In this document: positions 52,334 to 62,226 of the stretch, in pieces
Position numbering within the stretch: position 1 is the stretch's first letter
Layout of the letters: each line of letters starts with the position of its first letter
Assembly: GCF_003260205.1 (NCBI RefSeq)
Contig: NZ_QERF01000005.1
Coordinates: 124,001 to 188,000, forward strand
Direction of reading: 5' to 3'
DNA from: Winogradskyella tangerina
GTDB lineage: Bacteria > Bacteroidota > Bacteroidia > Flavobacteriales > Flavobacteriaceae
Length of the DNA stretch: 64,000 nt
Notes under the pieces: model-generated
The model's database searches: none
What the model saw: the letters and a program-made list of their open reading frames with translations, nothing else
What the model was told of the DNA's origin: nothing
Position numbers and translations under genes: made by a program

Positions 52334-54280
52334 TTATTCAGATTCGCTTTCGATTTCTTTGGATTCGATTTCGCCATCTAGCGGCTTATCTTCCTTAAGA
52401 TATTTGTCTAGGAATTCTACAATCTTGCTATAGGCTTCAATTTGATTTTCCTTTTTAATAAAACCATGTCCTTCATCTTCAAACAGTACATATTCAACAG
52501 GAACACCATTTTTTCTAACGCCAGCTACGATTTCATCAGATTCAACTTGAAGAACTCTAGGGTCTTTCGATCCTTGAAGCACGATCAATGGCTTTGTAAC
52601 TTTATCTGTATGAAATAGTGGTGAGATTCGCTTCAAACGCACAGAGTCTGCAGAATACGGATCACCTAATTCTTTGTACAAAGCTTCTCTGAAAGATTCC
52701 CAATATGGTGGTATACTTTTCAATGTACGCATCCAGTTGGTTACGCCAAACAGGTTTACGCCAACATCAAATTCTTCTGGTGTATAGGTTAAGGCTGCCA
52801 TGGTCATATAACCACCATAGGACCCACCAATTATTCCAATCTTATTGCCGTCAATTTCAGGTTGAGTCGCCAACCAGTTTTTACCTTCTACGCAATCTTG
52901 GAGGTCATTTTCGCCGTGATTTTTATCATCCATTTGGTAGAATGTTTTTCCATATCCGCTACTGCCTCTGTTATTGACTGCTAAAATTGCATAGCCTTGG
53001 TTGACCATAAATTGAATTAATGAGCTAAAATTTTGTCGTGTTTGTCCACCTGGTCCACCATGTACCCAAACCATTGCAGGCACTTTATTATCCGCAGAAG
53101 CCTGATGTGGTAAATAGTAAATTGCAGGTATTTCAACACCGTCAAATGATTTGAATCTCACAACTGAAGCCTTAACTAAATCTTGCGGATTGATGTCGTC
53201 ATTCAATACGTTCGTAATTCTATGTTGCGCTTTGGTTTCAAGGTTATAAGTGTACATGTCTGAAGGCGAATTAGAACCACCAACATACATACGCATCCAT
53301 TTTTCGTCATCGCTAAAGCCAACGCTAGTGATACTCTTACCTTCAAAATCTGGCAATTCTATTGGTTCAGAATTTTTGGTATCTATAACTTCAATAGCAT
53401 TTTTGCCATCCTCATTAACGTAAACGACCATATAACTACCTTCCGAAGTAAAACCACTACCTAAAATATCCCATGATTTTTCTACAACTTTCTTCTTTTC
53501 CTTTGTATTTAAATCGTAGGACATTAAATATGAAAATTCAGAACCATCATCAGTAGTATAATAGAGTTTACTACTATCTTTAGAAAAATCTTGCGCAGAA
53601 TTGGCACTCAAGTTGTCATTCACCTTAATGGTTTCTTTGGTATTTGCATTGTAAACAAACAGATCGCTATCGTTGGTGTTTACAGTCTTAGACAATGCGA
53701 AGAAATTTTCATCATCAGACATACCAGAGAAATTCATACCATCATTATTCTGATATAGCATTTCCGCAGAGTAATCATCGATAGACATTTTATAAACATC
53801 AAAGAATCTTGGATCGCGTTTATTTGATCCATAATAAAGATATTTATCATCTTTAGACCAGCCATAAAAATTGGACTTTACACCTTCGTATGGCGTAATA
53901 TCTTTTATGGTTCCATCTAATTCTCGCACATATAAGTGATCTATTTCGTCTCCATTGCCATCAGCACTAAGTAACATTCTGTCATCTTGTGGAAAATAGG
54001 AGTCAGCAAAATAAGATGTTGTATCTGATTGTGTAATAGGAGTTAATTCGCCACCTGTCGCAGGTACAGTATAGACATTGTATATGCCAGTACGGTTGCT
54101 CGACATTAAAAGTTTACTATTATCTGATGAGAAGCTACCACCACCAACAGCTTCATTATCCATGAACTGCTCAATAGAGTATAATTGAACTTCACGCTGA
54201 GCGATATCCTTATCTTTGTTTTCCTCTTTGCAGGAAAAAACAAATAGAATAATTAAAAATGCTAAAAGTTTTGATTTCAT
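52334..54280 (-). CDS. S9-family serine peptidase, lipoprotein
   Basis: A type II signal with Cys17 (FVFSC) anchors the protein in the envelope. Residues about 35-380 form a beta propeller with repeated DD/GS-containing blades. The C-terminal alpha/beta hydrolase has the triad S487 (GGSYGGY), D573 (QGSKDPRV) and H605 (DEGHGF). The family includes dipeptidyl and acylaminoacyl peptidases that cut short peptides. The length is 648 residues. The end is a Glu/Ser-rich tail. It follows the BNR-repeat protein by 23 bases, so the two probably work on the same peptide pool. Confidence 0.9.
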   Translation of the reverse strand: MKSKLLAFLIILFVFSCKEENKDKDIAQREVQLYSIEQFMDNEAVGGGSFSSDNSKLLMSSNRTGIYNVYTVPATGGELTPITQSDTTSYFADSYFPQDDRMLLSADGNGDEIDHLYVRELDGTIKDITPYEGVKSNFYGWSKDDKYLYYGSNKRDPRFFDVYKMSIDDYSAEMLYQNNDGMNFSGMSDDENFFALSKTVNTNDSDLFVYNANTKETIKVNDNLSANSAQDFSKDSSKLYYTTDDGSEFSYLMSYDLNTKEKKKVVEKSWDILGSGFTSEGSYMVVYVNEDGKNAIEVIDTKNSEPIELPDFEGKSITSVGFSDDEKWMRMYVGGSNSPSDMYTYNLETKAQHRITNVLNDDINPQDLVKASVVRFKSFDGVEIPAIYYLPHQASADNKVPAMVWVHGGPGGQTRQNFSSLIQFMVNQGYAILAVNNRGSSGYGKTFYQMDDKNHGENDLQDCVEGKNWLATQPEIDGNKIGIIGGSYGGYMTMAALTYTPEEFDVGVNLFGVTNWMRTLKSIPPYWESFREALYKELGDPYSADSVRLKRISPLFHTDKVTKPLIVLQGSKDPRVLQVESDEIVAGVRKNGVPVEYVLFEDEGHGFIKKENQIEAYSKIVEFLDKYLKEDKPLDGEIESKEIESESE

Positions 54281-54303
54281 ATTGATCGATTTTAAGTTAT
54301 TTT

Positions 54304-57300
54304 TTAATCTGTGCTAAAGACTTTGGTTGCTTTAAATGGATTAATTTGAAGCTGGCTCATCTTAGTTTCATAATCTTTCCAAGTTGTATTGAAGAAATTG
54401 TTCGTCTCTCCGAATACTTTATCTAATGCATCCTTAGCATGTTTCATAAGCGTAGTTTCCGTTGAGGTTAATCCTGTTTGACTGTTGTACACGTAATTTC
54501 TGGCTAAACCAAGACGTTGCATTGGAGTTACTTCTGGATTTCTTGTTATGCCCTGGCGTTCGTCTCTTTTGCCCAAAAATTTATCTATAATACTGTCTAT
54601 GGACTTTATGGTTTCTTTTGAAAGTTTAATGTCATCTTTATAGGCTTCTTTATCTAGTTTTGATAACTGATTTTTATAAGCCTCTGCAATGTTTTTACTT
54701 TCAACCAATTGTTTTACCGCATCTGCAGCAGATTGTTGCATTTTTTCAAGTTCTTTGGCTGCTGTGTAAACTTCATTAATATTACTTTGAGAGACATTAA
54801 GTCTTGGATCGGACTCTACTTTTATTGTTGTTTCAGACATGATATCACCGTAATGAAGAACGGCTTTGTATGTTCCTGGTTTAACACTTACGCCTCCTGG
54901 CTCTCTTGTTCGTTTTCTGATAGAACGCGATGGATAATCAACACCAGCCTCGTCCATGTACCAGGTCCATTTGTGAAGACCATTTTCCTTTGGAGCCTTA
55001 CGTTTTAAAGTTCTAATGAGGCGATCACCATCATAAAGTTTTAAGGTTAAAGAATCCCATTTCACAGCGTTTTCAGCATCTGTTTTCTTATCACTTACAG
55101 ATTTGTCTCCTTTTTTGGCATCTGATTTAATATCTGATTTATCATTTTGCTTTTTGTTGAATAGATATGTGAATCTAGCACCGCCACCACGATTTTCACC
55201 ATGATATAGGGCGTCAGCACCAAAACGACTGCCAGTTGGTTGTTGATAGGCCGCTTGATAGGCTGTTGGTGGGTCAAAAAGTTCAATTTTTGAAGACATT
55301 ACAGTGGCATTCTTCGCCATAGCCCTTAATGGTCTAATATCATCTAAAACCCAAGCAGCACGTCCAAAAGTTCCAATAACAAGATCGTGTTCTCTTGGAT
55401 GAATAACTAAATCTTTTACTGAAGTCGTAGGGAAACCTTCGGTCCACTTGGTCCATTTTTCACCTGCATTTAATGAAACATATAAACCGTCATCTGTACC
55501 TAGAAACATGAGGTTTGGTTCTTCAAGATCTTCTACAATTGATAATGTATAACTCTGAACATCATTGCCATCAACAATACGCTCCCATGTTTTTCCATAG
55601 TTTTTGGTTCTATAGGCATAAGGTTCATAATTAAAACGTCGGTAATCATTTGCAATTAATAAAGCCTCACCTTTATTTTTGTTTGAAGCTTTTATTTGAG
55701 CAATCCAGCTACCTTCAGGCAGACCCTTAATATTTTTGGTTACATCCGTCCAGTTGGTCCCACCATCAGTTGTATAATGTACGCGACCATCATCAGTTCC
55801 GGCCCAAAGCATATCTTTTTCAACTTCAGAAGGTTCAATAACTAATATTGTACAGTGATTTTCGGCTCCGGTTGCATCCATAGTTAATCCGCCACTTTCA
55901 GATTGCTTCTGTTTTTCAGGATCATTAGTAGACAAATCAGGAGATATTACCGTCCAGGTTTCACCTTTATCCGTGGATTTATGTACAAATTGACTTCCGA
56001 AGTAAATGGTACTATTATCGAAAGGATCGATATTTATGGCAGAATTCCAATTAAACCTGAGTCTTACCTCAGGATCTGGATGTGTTGGTCTTACCCCATA
56101 GTTATTACCAGTCTGCCAGTCGTAACGACTCACGTAACCTTGTTGGCTCATAGACCATCCATAGCGCGAATCATCTCTATCTGGTACCACGTCAAAGCCG
56201 TCACCAAAACTAATTTCCTGCCAGTAACTATTTCTAATGCCTTGAGCACGCCATACATACGCAGGTCCGCGCCAAGAACCATTGTCTTGCATTCCACCAT
56301 AAACGTTATACGGATATTCGTTATCTACGGCAATATGGTAGAATTGCGCTACTGGTAAATTGCCAATAAAACGCCATGTTTTACCACCATCTCTGGTAAT
56401 ATTCATTCCACCATCATTTCCGTCGATCATAAAACTACCATCTTCAGGATGTATCCACCATGCATGGTGATCTGGGTGAACACCATTACTAACGCCATAG
56501 GCTGGCATTAATTGATCGAAATTTTTTCCACCATCTTCAGAAACATTGACATAGGTGAAAATCGAAAACACACGATTTTCATTTTGCGGGTCTACGTAAA
56601 TTTCAGAATAATAAAACGGACGATTTCCTATATCGCTTTTATCATTGATTTTTCGCCAATTGAACCCACCATCAGTACTTTTATAAAGCGCATTCTTTTT
56701 CGCCTCAACTAAAGCGTAGACAATATTCGGTTTTCCTGGTGCTATTGCCACACCGATTCGTCCTAAATTACCTTTAGGTAAACCGTCTTCATCTGTAATT
56801 TTTTTCCAGGTTTTACCACCATCGTGTGTCATGTGTAAGCCAGAACCTTCACCACCAGAATTAAAGAACCAAGGGTCGCGCTTGTGCTCCCACATAGCAG
56901 CAATAAGTTTATTTGGATTTGTTGGGTCCATTACAAGGTCAGCAACACCTGTTTTATTATTGGTGAATAGAATTTTGTTCCATGTTTTTCCGCCGTCAAT
57001 GGTTTTGAAAACGCCACGCTCAGGATGTTCTCCCCAGGGAGAACCAATCGCGCCGACGTAAACAACATCAGGATTTGTTGGGTCTACGATGATTCTATGA
57101 ATGTGTCGTGTTTTTTCTAGCCCCATAGCCATCCAAGTTTTACCACCATCTAAGGATTTGTAGATACCATAACCGCCATTTAGCGAATTACGTGGGTTAC
57201 CTTCACCTGTACCGACCCAAATGACGCTTGGGTTAGATTGCTGAATTTCAACAGCTCCAATAGAAGCGGTTAATTCATTATCAAAAATAGGTTCCCACTT

Positions 57301-57519
57301 TATGCCTCCTGAAGTTGATTTCCAAAGACCACCTGATGCGGTTCCGACATACATAATGTCTGGGTTATCAATAACCACGTCAATGGCTGTAACACGACCA
57401 GACATACCGCCCGGACCTATATTCCTCGGCGTCATGTTTTTAACCATGTCCATTGAAAATTCTTGTGCAGAAAGTGATGCCATGCAGCTTAGCATGAGCA
57501 ATAAAAAAAATCGTTTCAT
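54304..57519 (-). CDS. large BNR/sortilin-like beta-propeller protein
   Basis: A signal peptide (about 1-19, ending SLSA|QEF) leads to a 1071-residue secreted protein. The first two thirds hold many Asp-box type repeats (SxDGGKTW, TDKGETW, TTDGGTNW), forming one or two propellers like those annotated as glycosyl hydrolase or VPS10/sortilin. The last third (about 810-1071) is a lysine-rich and then alpha-helical region. No catalytic residues can be named, so the enzyme label is uncertain. I start at ATG 57519 because the signal begins there; the longer frame to 57558 adds an unlikely N-terminus. Confidence 0.82.
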   Translation of the reverse strand: MKRFFLLLMLSCMASLSAQEFSMDMVKNMTPRNIGPGGMSGRVTAIDVVIDNPDIMYVGTASGGLWKSTSGGIKWEPIFDNELTASIGAVEIQQSNPSVIWVGTGEGNPRNSLNGGYGIYKSLDGGKTWMAMGLEKTRHIHRIIVDPTNPDVVYVGAIGSPWGEHPERGVFKTIDGGKTWNKILFTNNKTGVADLVMDPTNPNKLIAAMWEHKRDPWFFNSGGEGSGLHMTHDGGKTWKKITDEDGLPKGNLGRIGVAIAPGKPNIVYALVEAKKNALYKSTDGGFNWRKINDKSDIGNRPFYYSEIYVDPQNENRVFSIFTYVNVSEDGGKNFDQLMPAYGVSNGVHPDHHAWWIHPEDGSFMIDGNDGGMNITRDGGKTWRFIGNLPVAQFYHIAVDNEYPYNVYGGMQDNGSWRGPAYVWRAQGIRNSYWQEISFGDGFDVVPDRDDSRYGWSMSQQGYVSRYDWQTGNNYGVRPTHPDPEVRLRFNWNSAINIDPFDNSTIYFGSQFVHKSTDKGETWTVISPDLSTNDPEKQKQSESGGLTMDATGAENHCTILVIEPSEVEKDMLWAGTDDGRVHYTTDGGTNWTDVTKNIKGLPEGSWIAQIKASNKNKGEALLIANDYRRFNYEPYAYRTKNYGKTWERIVDGNDVQSYTLSIVEDLEEPNLMFLGTDDGLYVSLNAGEKWTKWTEGFPTTSVKDLVIHPREHDLVIGTFGRAAWVLDDIRPLRAMAKNATVMSSKIELFDPPTAYQAAYQQPTGSRFGADALYHGENRGGGARFTYLFNKKQNDKSDIKSDAKKGDKSVSDKKTDAENAVKWDSLTLKLYDGDRLIRTLKRKAPKENGLHKWTWYMDEAGVDYPSRSIRKRTREPGGVSVKPGTYKAVLHYGDIMSETTIKVESDPRLNVSQSNINEVYTAAKELEKMQQSAADAVKQLVESKNIAEAYKNQLSKLDKEAYKDDIKLSKETIKSIDSIIDKFLGKRDERQGITRNPEVTPMQRLGLARNYVYNSQTGLTSTETTLMKHAKDALDKVFGETNNFFNTTWKDYETKMSQLQINPFKATKVFSTD

Positions 57520-57545
57520 TATTTTTGGGTTAGTTAAGAATTGCC

Positions 57546-57578
57546 TAAAGTTAAGCAAAAGAAGCTTTAGTTTTCCAA
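57546..57578 (-). promoter_or_regulatory. possible promoter of the propeller-peptidase pair
   Basis: On the minus strand TTG (57576-57578) is followed after 22 bases by TAACTTTA (57546-57553), one base off the -7 consensus. The same -7 sequence occurs at sodC. It fits the ATG at 57519. Confidence 0.35.
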
Positions 57579-57717
57579 AAGAGATGTTAATGTATAAGCC
57601 TTAAAAATGACTATAATTTTTGATTTTTGATATCTTTAATATTTGAATGCGGTTATCGATCCATTATTTTGGCTTTGTTTTTGATTTAAGTACCTTAAAC
57701 AGCCAGTTTAGTACTTT

Positions 57718-60700
57718 ATGAAGACTTCACTTTTAAGACATATCTGTTTTTTGATCTTAACCATGAGCTTTGCGTTTTTGATGGCTCAGGAATCGAAAAT
57801 AATGGTGCAATCTGCACATGCGGGACATATCAGTTTTGCAAAAATTGATAGCGTACAAAATCTATTGGTGACTTATGGAAGCTTTGATGATAAGTCCATT
57901 AAATTTTGGGATTTAGACAACGGAACCATGTTGAAGGCCATAGATAATGATCTTTCAATTTCAAATATTGTTATTGATGCGTCAAATGGACTAACCTATA
58001 TATCCACTAAAGAAGGAATAAGGGCCATTAGCAATAATACTTTTGAAAATGTAAAAGAGTATCCAATTTCATTTTTGAAAAACTTTGTCTATTATCCAAA
58101 ATACAATAAGATCTATTACGTTTCGGGCACAGCAGAATTTGAAGGTGTTAACTCATTTTATGAGTTGAATCCGAATACTGGCAAAAGTATAGAGTATAAA
58201 TCAAAATGGCCAAGCCAAGGGTATCCAATGAAGGCCAATCTGGTTGGAGAAAATAATTTCATTGAGTTCAGGACGAACTATATGGAAAAGATTTATTACA
58301 ATCCAGATTCGGGTGAATTCGGGAGTCTCAACAGTGAACATCTGGCGGTATTTAGCAACTATGACTTGCTGTATGCCAATGTTGTAGACGACGAGCATAT
58401 AAGAGTTTTAAGGTATAATATTGAGAGTCAAAGTATTGTTTGGGAACAAAATCTTAATGTAAAAGAAACGCGACTAATCAATAGAACGGCTAATGTACAT
58501 GCGGCCTTAACACCAGATGAATCAGGCATTTGGGTAATGGTCTCTAAATCTGATATTTTTGAATTAGATGCTAAAACAGGCGAAGTAAAAGGAACCATTC
58601 CATCCAATAAAAACAAAACCAAGCTCATTGCAGATAATGATTTTGTATATGTCTTAGAGCGCACAACCAATTCATTAAAAGCTTCGGGCTACTTTAGAAA
58701 ATTCAGACGTTATTCAGATAATCCGTTAGCAACTTACGGTTATGCAATTTTCAACGGAAGCAATTTTGAAACTTTTCAAACCGAAACAGAAAACGGTTTT
58801 GTTTTTAACGATCTAATGGGGAATATTGGTTCATTCATGGTGAACCAACAGGGTGTAGAGCTTTATAACTACAACACCAATTACAAACAAAATATGTCCT
58901 TGGGTGGTGGCTTTAAAATTGATGACGCTAATAAGAAGGCCTATTACGTGATGGGAGATAAAGAAGGCATAAAGTCTTTTACTATCGGAAAACCTTTGAG
59001 TTTCGGGCAATATTTTGAGTCGGAAGCCTACAATAGTATCAATATCGATACAAAGCAAGATATCGTAGTAACACGAAATGAAAATAGTTTCGTAGTTACA
59101 AATGTGAGTGACCAAAGTGAGGTGTCGATCCCAATAAATAATGTAAATACCATCGTAAATTTTAATGCTATTGTTCACGGAGATTATGTTGGTATTATTA
59201 TAAATGATGAAGTCGTTTTCGATCAGACGTACAAAAAGCGAATTGACTATTACAATTACAAGTCAAAAACCTTGATATGGCAAAAGGAAGGCGAATATGG
59301 CAATCTTTTGCATTTGGAAAATCGGGATCAATTAATCACTCTTAATATTTCTGAAAGTCAGGTCGAAGTTTTAGATGCTAAAACGGGAAATTTAGTGAAC
59401 GCATTCAAGGTTCCAGACCTTAGCTATGGCGAATATATAGAATTGAGTCCGTCTGAATCTTTATTGATAGTTTCTGGTTATAGAAGGGATCTACAGATAT
59501 TTGATATTTCTAGTGGAGAAAAAATAAGTAGCACATCACAATTTGATGAAAACTATGCTTTCGCGAAGTTTTTTAGTGAAAATATCTATGCGCTGTTAAT
59601 CGATGGGCATTATAGGTTTTACAGCATTCAAAGTCACGAAGAGCTTTTCAGATTGTATATATTTCTGGATGGTGAATGGTTGGCACATGCGCCTAATGGC
59701 CAGTTTGAAGGTTCTCAAAAAGCTTGGAGTAGAGTCATCTTCACTAAAGGGTCTGAAGTAATTCCATTGAACCAGGTATTTTCAAAATTTTATACGCCGA
59801 ATTTGATTTCTGGTTTAATTGAAGATGCTTCAAATCTAAACACTGGTTTAGATATTTCCCAATTAAATCAAGTTCCAGAGATCAGTATGCAACCTTCAGG
59901 TGCAAGCAGAGATTTTCGCACTGAAGATGACTCAATTGAAGTGCAGGATGCCACGTTCTCAATCGAACTCTCAGCTGAGGCCTTCAACGATGAGATCAAG
60001 GAAATTCGGATTTACCAAAATGGGAAACGGATATTAGCTGATAGCAAAATAAGGGATTCAAAAATGGAAGTCGATATTGAGTTGATCGATGGCGACAATA
60101 CCATCGAAGCAGTTGCAGTCAATAGTCAAGATACCGAGAGTGCACCAAGAACACTGCGTGTAAGACGTAGAAAAAAGGCACAAACTGATTCTAAAAATAT
60201 CAATTTGCATTTGGTTACCATAGGAATTGATAAGTACAAAAATCCGAAGTACAATCTCAATTATGCCGTAGCCGACGCGTCTGGTTTTGAAAGCTCCGTG
60301 ACCAAAGGAATTAAAGATTTGGTGATTAAAACTAATAGCTATAATATTCAAGATAATGAAGCGGTTAAGCAACGTATTATTGAAACCATGAATGCTATTT
60401 CCAAGAATGCGAAACCCGAAGATATTTTAATTTTTTACTATGCTGGTCACGGTGTTATGAGTGAAGGTGAACAGAAAGAATTTTACATTATACCTCACGA
60501 TCTTACTCAGCTCTATGGTAATGATGATGCACTAAATAATAAAGGAATTTCAGCTACAGAATTAAAATCATTATCCGGGAATATTGCAGCTCAGAAACAA
60601 CTTTTCATTTTAGATGCTTGTCAGAGTGGAGGAGCCTTACAGAATTTGGTTGCACGTGGTGCAGCAGAAGAACGAGCGATCGCACAATTAGCAAGAAGTA

Positions 60701-60963
60701 CAGGCACTCACTGGCTCACAGCAAGTGGTTCTGAACAATTTGCAACCGAATTTGCCGACTTAGGTCATGGTGCGTTTACCTATGCGCTGTTAGAAGCATT
60801 AGCAGGAAAGGCAGATAGCGGTGACTCAAGAATAACAGTCAACGAGATCAAAGCATATTTAGAATCGCGAGTGCCTGAACTTTCAGAACAATACAAAGGC
60901 ACACCTCAGTATCCATCGAGCTTTGGATTTGGACAAGATTTTCCTGTTTCCATCAAGCAATAG
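57718..60963 (+). CDS. secreted caspase-like (C14) protein with propeller region
   Basis: The signal peptide ends near residue 23 (LMAQ). Residues about 25-640 look like WD40/PQQ-type propeller blades (SIKFWDLDNGTMLKAI, VEVLDAKTGNLVNAF, LQIFDISSGEKISS). A short Ig-like part (about 745-815) follows. The C-terminal peptidase C14 domain (about 825-1081) has the catalytic His911 in YYAGHG and Cys968 in LDACQSGG, so it should be active as a cysteine protease with basic-residue preference by family. The role is unknown. It is 98 bases upstream of a VWA gene on the same strand. Confidence 0.88.
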   Translation: MKTSLLRHICFLILTMSFAFLMAQESKIMVQSAHAGHISFAKIDSVQNLLVTYGSFDDKSIKFWDLDNGTMLKAIDNDLSISNIVIDASNGLTYISTKEGIRAISNNTFENVKEYPISFLKNFVYYPKYNKIYYVSGTAEFEGVNSFYELNPNTGKSIEYKSKWPSQGYPMKANLVGENNFIEFRTNYMEKIYYNPDSGEFGSLNSEHLAVFSNYDLLYANVVDDEHIRVLRYNIESQSIVWEQNLNVKETRLINRTANVHAALTPDESGIWVMVSKSDIFELDAKTGEVKGTIPSNKNKTKLIADNDFVYVLERTTNSLKASGYFRKFRRYSDNPLATYGYAIFNGSNFETFQTETENGFVFNDLMGNIGSFMVNQQGVELYNYNTNYKQNMSLGGGFKIDDANKKAYYVMGDKEGIKSFTIGKPLSFGQYFESEAYNSINIDTKQDIVVTRNENSFVVTNVSDQSEVSIPINNVNTIVNFNAIVHGDYVGIIINDEVVFDQTYKKRIDYYNYKSKTLIWQKEGEYGNLLHLENRDQLITLNISESQVEVLDAKTGNLVNAFKVPDLSYGEYIELSPSESLLIVSGYRRDLQIFDISSGEKISSTSQFDENYAFAKFFSENIYALLIDGHYRFYSIQSHEELFRLYIFLDGEWLAHAPNGQFEGSQKAWSRVIFTKGSEVIPLNQVFSKFYTPNLISGLIEDASNLNTGLDISQLNQVPEISMQPSGASRDFRTEDDSIEVQDATFSIELSAEAFNDEIKEIRIYQNGKRILADSKIRDSKMEVDIELIDGDNTIEAVAVNSQDTESAPRTLRVRRRKKAQTDSKNINLHLVTIGIDKYKNPKYNLNYAVADASGFESSVTKGIKDLVIKTNSYNIQDNEAVKQRIIETMNAISKNAKPEDILIFYYAGHGVMSEGEQKEFYIIPHDLTQLYGNDDALNNKGISATELKSLSGNIAAQKQLFILDACQSGGALQNLVARGAAEERAIAQLARSTGTHWLTASGSEQFATEFADLGHGAFTYALLEALAGKADSGDSRITVNEIKAYLESRVPELSEQYKGTPQYPSSFGFGQDFPVSIKQ

Positions 60964-61061
60964 TCTTATTCTTTATCCTTAAACAAAGTAAATCTTAATG
61001 TGTTGTTAAGGTATTTGTATTGCTGTTTTCGCGTTGAAAAAAGCAGTATTTTTACATAACT

Positions 61062-62198
61062 ATGAAAGAAAAGGATAAAAGATCAGGTTTTATATTTAAG
61101 ACCTATGAAGCACCTCACCAATCACCTTTTGATAAGCTCTTCGAGATTTTTAAAGAACTCATCACTTATACTTCTGGTGATTTTGATGAAGCTATTGACT
61201 GGTTGAGGCAGCTCGATAAAGAGTATAATCTCACTACGCCAGAGTATACTATTGATGATTTTATTGAAGACCTAAAAAATAAAGGATATATCCGCGAAGA
61301 GATCGATCCTACAGGTGACGGAAATGGCAAGGGAAAAACTACAATTACGGCCAAAACCGAACGCGCCATTAGAAAGCAAGCACTAGATCACATATTTGGT
61401 AAAATAAAACGTAGCGGCTCAGGTAATCATAAAAGTAAAGGTGTTGGTTTAGGTGATGAACACACGGGAGATTTTAGAGCATATCAGTTCGGAGATGCTT
61501 TAGATAAAGTGTCTATGACCGAAAGCTTGCGTAATGCGCAAATAAATCATGGTGTTGGCGATTTCAACTTAACTGAAGATGATCTTGTTGTTGAGGAGAC
61601 CCTACACAAAAGCCAAATGAGTACCGTACTAATGATCGATATAAGTCATAGTATGATCTTATATGGCGAAGATCGGATAACACCTGCTAAGAAAGTAGCG
61701 ATGGCATTGTCTGAATTAATAACCACACGTTATCCCAAAGACAGTTTGGAAATACTTGTCTTTGGCAATGATGCTTGGCCCATAAAGATCAAAGATTTGC
61801 CTTATTTAAAAGTTGGGCCGTATCACACTAACACAGTTGCTGGATTACAACTAGCAATGGATATGCTTCGCAGAAAGCGAAATACAAACAAACAAATATT
61901 TATGATCACTGACGGTAAACCGAGTTGTTTAAGGTTACCCGACGGACAATATTATAAGAATAGTAATGGTCTAGATCCGTATATCACAAATAAGTGCTAT
62001 GCGATGGCACAGCAGGCAAGACGATTGCATATTCCTATTACAACCTTTATGATTGCTGAAGACCCTTATTTAATGCGATTTATTCGTGAGTTTACACAGG
62101 CAAATAGAGGGAAAGCATTTTACACTGGACTGAAAGGTCTAGGGGAAATGATATTTGAAGATTACGAAAACAATAGAAAAAGAAGAATAAAAGGCTAA
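61062..62198 (+). CDS. VWA-domain protein
   Basis: The 378-residue soluble protein has a charged helical N-terminal half (about 1-180). A C-terminal von Willebrand A domain follows with a MIDAS site D193-x-S195-x-S197 (MIDISHSM), the later Thr in PYHTNTVAGL and an Asp in FMITDGKPS. Proteins of this kind act with MoxR/Mg-chelatase-like AAA+ ATPases to bring metal or protein clients together. The AAA+ gene follows 28 bases later, so the two form a pair. Confidence 0.86.
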   Translation: MKEKDKRSGFIFKTYEAPHQSPFDKLFEIFKELITYTSGDFDEAIDWLRQLDKEYNLTTPEYTIDDFIEDLKNKGYIREEIDPTGDGNGKGKTTITAKTERAIRKQALDHIFGKIKRSGSGNHKSKGVGLGDEHTGDFRAYQFGDALDKVSMTESLRNAQINHGVGDFNLTEDDLVVEETLHKSQMSTVLMIDISHSMILYGEDRITPAKKVAMALSELITTRYPKDSLEILVFGNDAWPIKIKDLPYLKVGPYHTNTVAGLQLAMDMLRRKRNTNKQIFMITDGKPSCLRLPDGQYYKNSNGLDPYITNKCYAMAQQARRLHIPITTFMIAEDPYLMRFIREFTQANRGKAFYTGLKGLGEMIFEDYENNRKRRIKG

Positions 62199-62223
62199 AA
62201 GCCAAAAGCGTAAAGCAGAGAGA
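62196..62223. repeat. short 7-bp-periodic tract between the VWA and AAA+ genes
   Basis: Four heptads TAAAAGC, CAAAAGC, GTAAAGC and AGAGAGA begin at the VWA stop codon. The middle units resemble the TnTAAAG units at 35951. Confidence 0.4.
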
Positions 62224-62226
62224 ACA

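Noticed and set aside
54709-57061. Several open frames of 66-151 codons opposite the propeller gene
   Set aside because: They are reverse-strand shadows of a repeat-rich real gene, with no family features or starts supported by context.
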